Source of the DNA: Rhodococcus qingshengii
GTDB lineage: Bacteria; Actinomycetota; Actinomycetes; Mycobacteriales; Mycobacteriaceae
Direction: 5' to 3'
Assembly: GCF_021025955.1 (NCBI RefSeq)
Contig: NZ_JAJNCL010000004.1
Coordinates: 62,001 to 126,000 of the forward strand
Length of the DNA stretch: 64,000 nt
Position 1 is the first letter of the stretch. Every line of letters begins with the position of its first letter. Under the pieces are notes generated by a model. It made no database searches and had not been told where the DNA came from. It saw only the letters and a list, made by a program, of their open reading frames with translations. This document shows, piece after piece, positions 44,069-53,193 of this stretch. The position numbers and the translations under genes were made by a program.

Positions 44069-45217
44069 ATGTCCGAGGTTTACATCGTCGACGCCATTCG
44101 CACACCGATCGGCAAGAGGGGCGGCGCGCTGTCCGGCGTGCACCCCATCGATCTCGGTGCGCACGTCGTCAAGGCACTGGTCGAGCGCACCGGTATCGAC
44201 CCCAGTGACGTCGACGACGTGATCTTCGGTTGCGTCGACGCCATCGGCGGCCAGGCCGGCAACATCGCCCGTATGTCCTGGCTCGCAGCGGGATTCCCGG
44301 AGCACGTTCCCGGTGTGACGGTCGATCGTCAGTGTGGTTCGAGCCAGCAGGCAGTGCACTTCGGTGCTCAGGCCATCCTGTCGGGCACCGCAGATCTGAT
44401 CGTTGCCGGCGGCGTTCAGAACATGAGCCAGATTCCGATCTCGGCAGCGATGATCGTCGGTCAGCAGTACGGATTCGACACGCCGACTTCGGGTTCGGTC
44501 GGTTGGACCGAGCGTTACGGTGACCAGGAAGTCTCGCAGTTCAAGGGCGCCGAAATGATCGCCGAGAAGTGGGACATCAGCCGCGAAGAGCTCGAGAAGT
44601 GGGCACTGCAGAGCCATGAGCGCGCCAAGGCTGCAATCGCCGCGGGTCGTTTCGACAACGAGATCGTCGCCATGGGTGACGCGACCGTCGACGAAGGACC
44701 CCGCGACACCAGCCTCGAAAAGATGGCGACGCTCAAGGTTCTCGTCGAAGACGGGCGCATGACCGCAGCAGTGGCCAGCCAGATCTCCGACGGCGCGAGT
44801 GCGCTGCTGCTGGCGTCGGCGGAAGCGGTGGAGAAGTACAACCTCAAGCCCCGCGCCCGGATTCATCACCTCAGTGCTCGCGGCGACGACCCGATCTTCA
44901 TGCTCAGTGCACCGATCCCGGCCACGAAGCATGCTCTCGCGAAGGCCGGTCTGAGCATCGAGGACATCGACGTCGTCGAGATCAACGAAGCTTTTGCCCC
45001 GGTCGTCCTGGCCTGGATCAAGGAGATCGGCGCAGATCCGGCCAAGGTCAACGTCAACGGCGGCGCGATCGCACTCGGCCACCCGCTCGGCGCGACCGGC
45101 ACCAAGTTGATGGCAACGCTGCTCAACGAACTCGAGCGCACCGGTGGCCGTTACGGCCTGCTGACCATCTGTGAAGGTGGCGGCACCGCAAACGCGACGA
45201 TTATCGAGCGTCTCTGA
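44069..45217 (+). CDS. fadA6: Acetyl-CoA acyltransferase (thiolase) FadA6
   Basis: A 382-residue thiolase. The active-site nucleophile is in VDRQCGSSQQA, the histidine in EINEAFAPVV, then GGAIALGHPLGATGTKLM, and the second cysteine is in LLTICEGGG. FadA6 is placed in HIP degradation as the thiolase that removes acetyl-CoA from the ring-derived keto-CoA ester. The ATG at 44069 has TAGGAG in front and is 11 bp after kstR2. The longer upstream frame reads through kstR2 and is not real. Confidence 0.92.
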   Translation: MSEVYIVDAIRTPIGKRGGALSGVHPIDLGAHVVKALVERTGIDPSDVDDVIFGCVDAIGGQAGNIARMSWLAAGFPEHVPGVTVDRQCGSSQQAVHFGAQAILSGTADLIVAGGVQNMSQIPISAAMIVGQQYGFDTPTSGSVGWTERYGDQEVSQFKGAEMIAEKWDISREELEKWALQSHERAKAAIAAGRFDNEIVAMGDATVDEGPRDTSLEKMATLKVLVEDGRMTAAVASQISDGASALLLASAEAVEKYNLKPRARIHHLSARGDDPIFMLSAPIPATKHALAKAGLSIEDIDVVEINEAFAPVVLAWIKEIGADPAKVNVNGGAIALGHPLGATGTKLMATLLNELERTGGRYGLLTICEGGGTANATIIERL

Positions 45218-45222
45218 CGTCT

Positions 45223-45270
45223 TGCTGTGCGCCTTTGTTAACCGCCGGCGGTTAACAAAGGCGCACAGCA
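45223..45270. terminator. Perfect 48-bp palindrome/terminator at the right border of the HIP cluster
   Basis: Two exactly complementary 24-nt arms starting TGCTGTGCGCCTTTG meet at CCGCC/GGCGG. It lies 5 bp after the fadA6 stop and 1 bp before the stop of the convergent lipoprotein gene, so it can serve both. It differs from the copy at 34683-34730 at only a few bases. Confidence 0.85.
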
Positions 45271-45271
45271 G

Positions 45272-45589
45272 CTAGTTGTTCGGCACATCCGCGACCTTGA
45301 TGTCGAAGTTCGCACTTTCACCGTCAACGCTGGTCACGGAAGCTGTGACGTCGTATTCGGTGCCCTGCTCGGTCAGGATGCAGGTAATCGTCGCGCCGAC
45401 TTCGGCGTCGAGGTTTTCCGGACACGTCACGTCGTCGGGTGGCTCGCCGATCTTCTCCGCGAGTTGAGTGGAGATCTGACTTGCGACTTCGGACTTGTCC
45501 ACTTGCGGCGTCCCGACGCTTGCCGAGCAAGCTCCCGTGGCCAATGCCACCGAGAGCAAGACGATTCCCACTACAGGCCTCTTTGTCAT
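45272..45589 (-). CDS. DUF4333-type lipoprotein
   Basis: A 105-residue protein from ATG 45589. The signal peptide MTKRPVVGIVLLSVALATGAC has a lipobox (LATGAC) with the lipidated cysteine at about residue 21. The mature part has the CPENLDAEVGATITCILTEQGTEYDV pattern, with the paired cysteines of the DUF4333 family. Its function is unknown; the family is widespread in surface lipoproteins of mycolic-acid bacteria. It converges on fadA6 across the palindrome. Confidence 0.8.
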   Translation of the reverse strand: MTKRPVVGIVLLSVALATGACSASVGTPQVDKSEVASQISTQLAEKIGEPPDDVTCPENLDAEVGATITCILTEQGTEYDVTASVTSVDGESANFDIKVADVPNN

Positions 45590-45686
45590 GTGAACTCCCA
45601 GGGTGCGCCGGTGCTCGATGCTGCAAACTCTGGGATTACCGCATTTGGGACTGTTCAACCGAATTGCTCGACGCAGTTTTGCGAGG

Positions 45687-47087
45687 TCAGCGTCGGCGGA
45701 CCGTCAAGTTGAAGCCTTCGGGCATCAGGGTGAGCCGTTCGGCCACCTTCAGTTCGTAATCCGGATCGGCTTCGATCGTGTATTTCTGCAAGATGGTGCC
45801 CAATACGAGGACCGCTTCGTGAATGGCGAATTGTCTTCCGATGCAGGCACGTTCACCCGTTCCGAACGGCTTGTACACGTGTGCCGGCCTGGCCTTGATG
45901 TTGGCGGGCAGGAAACGATCCGGATCGAAAGCCTCGGGATCGTTGCCCCATACGGGATCGCGATGAAGTGACGGGATGAGCACGAGCATCCAATCGCCCT
46001 TCTTCATCGGATACTTCCCGACGAGCGTGGTGTCTTCGAGTGCCGCGCGGCCGTATGCCGGTGCTGTCGGCCACAGACGCAACGATTCGTCGAGGACGCG
46101 TCGCACGTATCGAAGTTTCGCGATCTTCTCGAAGGCGGGCTCCTCGCCCTCCCAGACCTTGTCGACCTCGGCTTGCGCCTTGGCCAGCACGTCAGGGTTT
46201 CGTGACAGGTAGTACAGCGCGAACGACAATGCGCCGGACGTGGTTTCGTGTCCCGCGACGAGGAAGGTCACGACCTGATGGCGGATGTTCAGTTCGTCGA
46301 TACGGTTGGGATCGTTTTCGCGTGCCGCCCGCAGCATCAGCTCGAGTAGGTCTTCCGGCCCCGGTTCGGTACTTGTCCGCCTGACACGGATTACCTCGTC
46401 GACTACCTCGGCCATGTACGCCTTGCGGACCTCGTCACGTTGATCGGCGCGACGTGCGAGGACTCGACCCAGGGCAGTGGACTTCAAGAACGTCGTGCGT
46501 TGTGAATGGGAGAGAGCGCCGACCATCGCCTTGACGAATGGGTGCTGCTCTTCACGTTCGAAAGAGTCGAACGAGTAGCTGAATCCCGTGCGTCCGATGG
46601 TCTCCAACGTCAGCTTGGTCATGTCTGCGGAGACGTCGATGGGGGAGTCACTTTCACGACTGTCCCAATGGTCGACCAACTCGCCGGCCACGTCGAGCAT
46701 GGTGCGGTGGTACGAGCGCATCGCAGTCTGGCTGAACGCCGGTGCCAGGAGATTGTGCGCCTTGCCCCAGTTGGGCTCGTGGTTGTACGCCGTGAACAGT
46801 CCGTCGCCGCCGATTCCGCGGAGCGCTTTGACCCCGGGTGCGAGGTGTTTCGCGAACCGGGACTCGTCGGACAGTTCTGCCACCATGTCCGCGCCTGAGG
46901 CGAAGACGAAGCGATTGCCCAGGACGTTTCTTTCGAAGATCGGGCCGAGTTCACGGCCGATGCTTACGGAGTTCTGCAGTGGCGTCCGGATATTGATCCC
47001 GAGGACGTCGCCTAGGACTGGCAGGCGCCACGCCGGATGCGGGATCCGAGCATCGGTCGTCGCCTCTGGAGTGGTGTCGACGCTCAT
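45687..47087 (-). CDS. Cytochrome P450 resembling the P450 BM3 (CYP102) heme domain
   Basis: A 466-residue P450. The heme loop PFGTGERACIGRQFAIHEAVLVLG (Cys about 415) is very close to the BM3 loop. VAGHETTSGALSFALYYL is the I-helix, and DESLRLWPTAPAYGRAA carries the ExxR. Unlike BM3 there is no fused reductase: the protein ends after the heme domain. BM3-type heme domains hydroxylate fatty acids, so a fatty-acid substrate is likely, with a separate redox partner. It diverges from a TetR gene with two 20-bp repeats between. Confidence 0.85.
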   Translation of the reverse strand: MSVDTTPEATTDARIPHPAWRLPVLGDVLGINIRTPLQNSVSIGRELGPIFERNVLGNRFVFASGADMVAELSDESRFAKHLAPGVKALRGIGGDGLFTAYNHEPNWGKAHNLLAPAFSQTAMRSYHRTMLDVAGELVDHWDSRESDSPIDVSADMTKLTLETIGRTGFSYSFDSFEREEQHPFVKAMVGALSHSQRTTFLKSTALGRVLARRADQRDEVRKAYMAEVVDEVIRVRRTSTEPGPEDLLELMLRAARENDPNRIDELNIRHQVVTFLVAGHETTSGALSFALYYLSRNPDVLAKAQAEVDKVWEGEEPAFEKIAKLRYVRRVLDESLRLWPTAPAYGRAALEDTTLVGKYPMKKGDWMLVLIPSLHRDPVWGNDPEAFDPDRFLPANIKARPAHVYKPFGTGERACIGRQFAIHEAVLVLGTILQKYTIEADPDYELKVAERLTLMPEGFNLTVRRR

Positions 47088-47112
47088 GGTGTGTCCCCCG
47101 GGTGATATCGCT

Positions 47113-47166
47113 TACTGAATTGATGTCTAGTACGCAAAGTACGCCTTACTGAATCGGTGTCAAGTA
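47113..47166. promoter_or_regulatory. Two 20-bp direct-repeat operators for the P450-linked TetR protein
   Basis: TACTGAATTGATGTCTAGTA (47113-47132) and TACTGAATCGGTGTCAAGTA (47147-47166) differ at three or four bases, are 34 bp apart start to start, and each has TACT/AGTA ends. They lie in the 95-bp gap between the divergent P450 and TetR genes and so are the probable operators of both. Confidence 0.7.
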
Positions 47167-47182
47167 GTAATCTGACTTGCCT

Positions 47183-47770
47183 ATGGTCGCACCACGAAAA
47201 CGCCTGGACCGAGAGCAGCGGCGCACGCAGTTGCTCGACATCGGCGCGCAACTTTTTGCCGATCGCTCGTACGAGGACGTGTGGATCGAAGAGGTTGCCG
47301 AGATTGCAGGCGTCTCGCGCGGGTTGATGTACCACTATTTTCCGACCAAGCGAGACTTCTTCTCCGCAATCGTCGAGCGCGAATCGCAACACCTGCTCGA
47401 GGTGACCGCGCCGGACGCGACGCTACCGGTGCGTGAACAGGTGGCGGCCGGGTTGGATGCTTACTTCGCGTACGTGAAGTCCCACAGCAGGGGAGTGCGC
47501 GCCATCAACGTCGGGACGCTCTCAGCAGAGGCCGGTATCCGAGCGATCGTCGAACGGGAACTCGAACAGCAACAGATTCGGATCCTCGACGCACTCGGAT
47601 TCGAGGGCGAAGAAAGACAGATTGCCGCCGTCGCGGTGCGGGGATGGATCGCGTTCGTCCGGGCCGTGTGTCTCGACTGGCTCGACCAACCTTCCATACC
47701 GCACGAGGATTTGAGGGTGATCTGTCTGCGGACCCTCTCCGGAGCGTTGGGCATCGACCTCGAAACGTGA
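47183..47770 (+). CDS. TetR/AcrR family regulator of the adjacent P450
   Basis: A regulator of about 195 residues. WIEEVAEIAGVSRGLMYHYFPTKRDFFSAIV is the DNA-binding domain, followed by an all-helical ligand domain. ATG 47183 is preferred; a TTG two codons upstream is possible. The divergent arrangement and the duplicated 20-bp site argue that it represses the P450 and itself, probably relieved by the P450 substrate. Confidence 0.84.
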   Translation: MVAPRKRLDREQRRTQLLDIGAQLFADRSYEDVWIEEVAEIAGVSRGLMYHYFPTKRDFFSAIVERESQHLLEVTAPDATLPVREQVAAGLDAYFAYVKSHSRGVRAINVGTLSAEAGIRAIVERELEQQQIRILDALGFEGEERQIAAVAVRGWIAFVRAVCLDWLDQPSIPHEDLRVICLRTLSGALGIDLET

Positions 47771-47817
47771 AATGACGACCGCGCGGGAGCGGCCGGCATT
47801 TCTACGAATAAATCCGA

Positions 47818-48702
47818 CTAGTCGAGCGTCGAATAGAGATCGTCCCAGCCCTTGACTACGTACATGTTGTTGTACATGGACCCGTAGTACGTACTGCCGT
47901 GCAGAACGGTGACGTTCCTGGCCTGCACAGCCGGAAGTCGTTGCCACAACTTGTTGTCCGAGAGTTGATCGAAGGTGGTGTCACTGCTGTCGGTGACGGA
48001 AACCATGAACGCGTCGCAATCGCGAAGGCGATCCATCTCCTCGATGCTCAGTCGCCCCTGATTGACTGTAGAACAGGCTCGCGAGGGTCTTTCCCGCGAT
48101 CGCCGAAGCGTGTCGAGAGCGAATGTCGGTGATCAGAGCGTCGTAGTCGGTGATCAGGCGATCCATAGTGGAGTGTTCGACCCAACCAATCGGAGAGGTG
48201 CGTGAGATTCTCTCGCCACGTCTGTTTCGATTCGGTCGTCAGGACGGGAGCGATGGCTTGGAGCTTTGCAGCGGGCCAGTACTCGTTGTCGGCGTTGACG
48301 CAGATGATGAGATCGGGTGCCCAGTCCGAGGATCTGCTCCAGATTGGGCTTGTCGCTGAGGTATTCGGCCGAGCCGTCGATAGGAACCCACTCAGTGGCG
48401 GGCGAGATGTTGTATCCGAAGACCGGTAATTCCAGGGCAATGGCGAGCTCGAGGTCAGTGCGGGCGTCGACGGCCAAGACACGCTTGAGGTTTGTCGGTA
48501 TGTCGTAAGTTCCCAACGGTGTGGTGACGGTGCGCATTTGAGCGTCGTCAGATGCACCCGAACCGTCGCTGGAACTGCAGGACGACAGAATCGTTGCTAC
48601 TGCTGCCATCCCGGCTCCGATGCCGAATTGGCGCCGGGTCAGTGCGTTGACTATCTCTTGCCAGGTGCGTTCGTCCAGCACGGTAGGTGTGGTGGTCAGC
48701 AT
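47818..48702 (-). pseudogene. Frameshifted iron-siderophore ABC substrate-binding lipoprotein (FecB/FepB type)
   Basis: The start encodes a Tat signal (ALTRRQFGIGAGMAAVATIL) and lipobox (SSC), then TPLGTYDIPTNLKRVLAVDARTDLELAIALELPVFGY, a clear siderophore-binding N-terminus. The frame is then lost. Homologous sequence continues in the other two frames and returns to the first: APDLIICVNADNEYWPAAKLQAIAPV after about 48318, MDRLITDYDALITDIRSRH after about 48185, and EEMDRLRDCDAFMV after about 48065. All three shifts go in the same direction. No binding protein can be made as it stands, unless these are sequencing errors. No permease genes are nearby. Confidence 0.85.
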
Positions 48703-48783
48703 TTTTCGATCCCCTTCGGTCTGAGTCCGTATCGATCGCAGGGTCGGCGATACCAGATCACCTATATCGAAAACCGCCTGATG

Positions 48784-49662
48784 TTAGTCGATTTCGGCCA
48801 TTGTCCGTGGCTTGCGGGTGATCGTTGCGCCGAAGGCGGCGGCGAGCGGGAACATCAGAACGCCGTACACCGCAGCCGGTACTGCCAATTGCACATTGTC
48901 GAGGAGGCTGACGGCGATGGTGATCGCCAACGTGCTGTTGTGGATGCCGATTTCCATGGAACTGGCGATGGCTTGTCGGTCCTCGATGCCGAATATCCGG
49001 GGAACGACGTAGCCGACCGAAAGGCTCAGCAGACAGAACAACGCAGCGACGGCGCCGATGTCAACGAGATAGTCCGCGATGTTCTCGCGTTCGGATACAA
49101 CCGTTCCGACAATCACCAGTGCCAGAACCACCGCAGATCCGATGCGGACGGGCTTGTCCATGCGCTCGGCAAAGGCGCTCGAGCGCAATCGAACCCACAT
49201 TCCGAGGGCGACAGGAATCAGTACGACGGCAAAGACCTGAAGTACCTTCGTGAACTGCAGTCCGAGGGTGCCGTCCGCGTCTTCGGGTTCGAAGTAACCC
49301 AGCGCGAAGTTGGTGATCAGCGGAAGGGTCACCACCGCAATCACCGAATTGACCGCAGTCAGTGTCACATTGAGAGCAACATCGCCGCGGAACAGATGGC
49401 TGAACAGGTTTGCCGTCGTGCCGCCCGGTGATGCGGCGAGAAGCATCATGCCGACGGCGAGCAGTGGGTCGAGGTCGAACAACGTGACCAAGCCGAAGGC
49501 CGCGGCTGGGAGCAACAACAACTGGCAGATCAGGGCGATCGAAACGGCCTTCGGCGCTTTTGCCACGCGGGCAAAATCTCCGACCGTCAGGGAAAGCCCG
49601 AGGCCGAACATGATGATGGCGAGTGCGGCGGGTAGGCCGACGGAGGTGAGTGCAGAGTCCAT
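48784..49662 (-). CDS. Bile acid:sodium symporter (BASS) family transporter
   Basis: A 292-residue protein with about ten hydrophobic segments. MLLAASPGGTTANLFSHLFRGDVALNVTLTAVNSV is the conserved cross-over region of the BASS family, and SMEIGIHNSTLAITIAVSLL is the second one. Family members move organic anions, sometimes bile acids, with sodium. In a steroid degrader a steroid-acid substrate is tempting but unproven. It diverges from the DUF2277 gene. Confidence 0.85.
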   Translation of the reverse strand: MDSALTSVGLPAALAIIMFGLGLSLTVGDFARVAKAPKAVSIALICQLLLLPAAAFGLVTLFDLDPLLAVGMMLLAASPGGTTANLFSHLFRGDVALNVTLTAVNSVIAVVTLPLITNFALGYFEPEDADGTLGLQFTKVLQVFAVVLIPVALGMWVRLRSSAFAERMDKPVRIGSAVVLALVIVGTVVSERENIADYLVDIGAVAALFCLLSLSVGYVVPRIFGIEDRQAIASSMEIGIHNSTLAITIAVSLLDNVQLAVPAAVYGVLMFPLAAAFGATITRKPRTMAEID

Positions 49663-49738
49663 GAGTTAGTGGCTACTTCCAGTCACTGGGGGAATTTCAC
49701 TGAAACTACCGTGATGCCCGGATCTGCGTGGCAGTTTG

Positions 49739-49754
49739 GATACATTGGTGTATC
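49739..49754. promoter_or_regulatory. Inverted repeat in the BASS/DUF2277 gap
   Basis: GATACA-ttgg-TGTATC is a short perfect dyad 40 bp before the DUF2277 start. It may be an operator, but no regulator gene is adjacent. Confidence 0.35.
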
Positions 49755-49794
49755 GAACCGTGACGGCGTCGGTGAGCAGGGTTATCGTCGAATT

Positions 49795-50067
49795 ATGTGC
49801 CGAAACATCACTGAACTTCGTGGACTCGAGCCCGCTGCTACGCCGGAGGAGATCGAGGCAGCCTCTCGCCAATACGTACGTAAGGTGAGCGGAGTAGCCA
49901 AGGTGTCCGACGCGAACCGAGACGCCTTCGAACAGGCGGTGCGTGAGGTGACCGAAACGACGACGCGCCTGCTCAGCGCCCTGCCGCCTCGTAGACAGCC
50001 ACCTCAGACAGTCCCGCCGTTGCGTCGTCCGGAAGTGCAGGCTCGGATCGCTGCTCGTTCGTCCTGA
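49795..50067 (+). CDS. DUF2277 family protein
   Basis: A 90-residue protein opening MCRNITELRGLEPAATPEEIEAASRQYVRKVSG, the signature of DUF2277, which many actinobacteria carry. It is a short helical protein of unknown function. ATG 49795 gives the standard family N-terminus; the longer upstream frame is intergenic. The gene ends 5 bp before the alpha/beta hydrolase gene, so the two are probably co-transcribed. Confidence 0.85.
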   Translation: MCRNITELRGLEPAATPEEIEAASRQYVRKVSGVAKVSDANRDAFEQAVREVTETTTRLLSALPPRRQPPQTVPPLRRPEVQARIAARSS

Positions 50068-50072
50068 CCCGA

Positions 50073-51494
50073 GTGGATCTCACAGATATCGACGCATGGG
50101 ACGTCGAACCGTTGGATCAGCTGTCAGCTGGGCTGGAGGGCGTTCTGGTCGCCCATCGTGTCCGCGACATCCGTCGACGGCTGGATACGCTACGCAAAGA
50201 GGCCGTCGCCGACGACTTGCATATTCGTCAGGACGGAACCGTCTCTGCGGTTGCGCCCATCGCCGACGGTCACCCGCTCCACCTGCACGCCCGGTTGCTC
50301 GAGGTCGCAGTTCGAGAACTGATCGGTGAGGCGCTGCTGGTCAGCGCGGATCTTCATCATGCGTTGTCTCTGCGGTCTCAGGTCGGCACAGACCTCCGTG
50401 ACAAAGCTGTGCGAGTGGGGGAGGAGTGGCGAGCGTTCAGCCCTGATCGGCAGCGTCAGATGTTGCGTCATGCACCCGGCCTGATCGCCAACCTCGACGG
50501 AATTCCTGCTGCGGTTCGCAGTCCCGTCAATCTCGATCGAATTCAATCGGAACGAGCACGGCTGCAGGATGATTCAGTCCGAATCTCGCAAGAACTTCAC
50601 CGCGAGTTCTTCGGCGGCAGACTGAGTAACACCGGGGCGGGCCAGTGGTACGCCGAACGCAAACTCGAGGATTTGGACGCGCTCGACGAGTTGTTTCGCG
50701 CCGAGCCTTGTCGACGGTTACTGCTCATGGACATGCGCTCGGGTGAACGCGGCTTCGCTGCAATCGCGATCGGTGATCCGGACACCGCGGATCACATCTC
50801 TGTGACGATTCCCGGACTGAACACCAACGTCAAGGACTCGATGCGCGGAATGGTCGGCGAGGCAACACGATTACGAGCCGAGGCGATGCGCCAACTCGAA
50901 CTGGCCGGCCGAAGGGAAAGCGTGGCCACCATCGCCTGGATCGGATACGACGCGCCACAGGTGATCGGGCCGGGAAAGTTCGACATCGGTCGGGCCAGCT
51001 TCGACGTCAGTCGATCGTCCAAAGCAGGCATAGCCGCCGACGCATTGGGCAGCTTCTTTCACGGTCTTCGTGCTGCGTCGGTCAACGACCGCGTCCACAT
51101 CACAGCGCTGGGCCATTCCTACGGATCGCTCGCGACTTCTCTTGCGCTGCAGCGCGGAGCAAACGCAGCAGTCGACGACGTGGTGTTCTACGGTTCACCC
51201 GGCGTGCGGGCCAAGGTGGAGTCAGACCTCGGTATCGCCGACCGTCATGTTTACGTCATGAAAGCGGAAGGTGACAGCATCGCGGGGTTCGGCCGTTTCG
51301 GCGGCGATCCCACGCGTACTGAGTTCCATCGGTTGTCCACGGCCGAAGGGTTCACCCCGGACGGAGTGAAGCACGAGCGGGCGTTCGGGCATGCGGAGTA
51401 CGCGAGGACCGGGGACAACGGCGAACTGCGGATGTCGGGTTACAACCTCGCGGTTGTGGTTGCCGGACTTCCGGAGCTGGCCGTCATCGCCTGA
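50073..51494 (+). CDS. DUF1023-type alpha/beta hydrolase
   Basis: A 473-residue protein. A helical N-terminal half is followed by an alpha/beta hydrolase domain containing VSVTIPGLNTNVKDSM and the nucleophile elbow TALGHSYGSLATSLALQ, then DDVVFYGSPGVRAK. This matches the DUF1023 family of actinobacteria. There is no signal peptide or membrane segment. The start is GTG at 50073. The substrate is unknown; the tight DUF2277 linkage suggests joint function, but I know of no described system. Confidence 0.83.
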   Translation: MDLTDIDAWDVEPLDQLSAGLEGVLVAHRVRDIRRRLDTLRKEAVADDLHIRQDGTVSAVAPIADGHPLHLHARLLEVAVRELIGEALLVSADLHHALSLRSQVGTDLRDKAVRVGEEWRAFSPDRQRQMLRHAPGLIANLDGIPAAVRSPVNLDRIQSERARLQDDSVRISQELHREFFGGRLSNTGAGQWYAERKLEDLDALDELFRAEPCRRLLLMDMRSGERGFAAIAIGDPDTADHISVTIPGLNTNVKDSMRGMVGEATRLRAEAMRQLELAGRRESVATIAWIGYDAPQVIGPGKFDIGRASFDVSRSSKAGIAADALGSFFHGLRAASVNDRVHITALGHSYGSLATSLALQRGANAAVDDVVFYGSPGVRAKVESDLGIADRHVYVMKAEGDSIAGFGRFGGDPTRTEFHRLSTAEGFTPDGVKHERAFGHAEYARTGDNGELRMSGYNLAVVVAGLPELAVIA

Positions 51495-51517
51495 CCTGCT
51501 GCCTTACAGTGGCACTC

Positions 51518-52009
51518 ATGCGCCTGAGGCACTCGGCCAGGGGGTTGGTCGTTGACGACCAGTCCCGTCTTCTGCTCTACCGATTCATCGCGCTCGTGCA
51601 TGGGCTGACGGTCTGGTGTCCTCCAGGCGGCGGCTTGGAAGGAGATGAAACCTCGCCCGAGGCGCTCGCGCGCGAATTGGACGAGGAGATCGGATTGCGC
51701 GACTACGGCGCCGCCACCCATGTGTGGCATGAGGAGATCCGTGATCCGACGATATTGCCGGGTTGGGACGGTGCAGTCAACGACTACTTCCTCGTGCCGG
51801 TGGAGGCTGCATTCGAGCCCTGTGGGTCGTTGGGGCGCGAAGCGCTTGCCGCCGAGTTTGTCGAGCACTTCGAGTGGTGGAGCGTTGACCACCTTCTGTC
51901 ACACGAAGGTCGAGAAGTGTTCGGGCCACGAGATTTACCCGACCGCTTCGCCCGCTTGGTCAAGGATGGGCGACCGAGTTCGCCGGAACGGTTTGTTCGG
52001 TCGCTGTAA
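51518..52009 (+). CDS. Nudix hydrolase
   Basis: A 163-residue protein. The Nudix box runs GGGLEGDETSPEALARELDEEIGL, with the expected G-x5-E-x7-REx2EExGx pattern except that D stands in the RELDEE segment. It should hydrolyse a nucleoside diphosphate linked to another group, with Mg2+. GTG 51509 is an in-frame alternative start. The gene follows the DUF1023 hydrolase by 23 bp. Confidence 0.83.
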   Translation: MRLRHSARGLVVDDQSRLLLYRFIALVHGLTVWCPPGGGLEGDETSPEALARELDEEIGLRDYGAATHVWHEEIRDPTILPGWDGAVNDYFLVPVEAAFEPCGSLGREALAAEFVEHFEWWSVDHLLSHEGREVFGPRDLPDRFARLVKDGRPSSPERFVRSL

Positions 52010-52071
52010 GGGCTGCGAGGCAGTGGTTGCAATCGAGCCTTTCGGCATCGAAGGACGGCTAAGCTGGGGTT

Positions 52072-52293
52072 ATGGAGCACTATGTGCGCAAGGAACCCAT
52101 CCCGTACGCGTCTACGGCGGCGCCGGTCACTTCGGGCAGCCGGGTCCGACGGATGCTCCAACGATGGTGGATGCGGCTTCGTAGGTTGATGGGTGACAGC
52201 AAGGCCAGCCGGTACACCTCGCTCGCGCCGCGGCATCCTGATGGATCACGCACTGACGTAACTTCTTTCAACAGCAGTGGCAGCGGAAGATAA
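52072..52293 (+). CDS. Possible small basic protein (73 aa)
   Basis: A short frame starting MEHYVRKEPIPYAS with a basic middle (RRMLQRWWMRLRRLMG). It has AGCTGGGG near its ATG, but I find no family, so it may not be real. It is the only candidate in the 362-bp gap between the Nudix and Rpf-like genes. Confidence 0.3.
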   Translation: MEHYVRKEPIPYASTAAPVTSGSRVRRMLQRWWMRLRRLMGDSKASRYTSLAPRHPDGSRTDVTSFNSSGSGR

Positions 52294-52371
52294 CTGTCGG
52301 TTGAAATGCCACTGCCCGGTGATCGTCGGATTCGACGAACACCGGGCAGCGACGCTTTACGTGAGCTGGAA

Positions 52372-53193
<822 letters not shown>

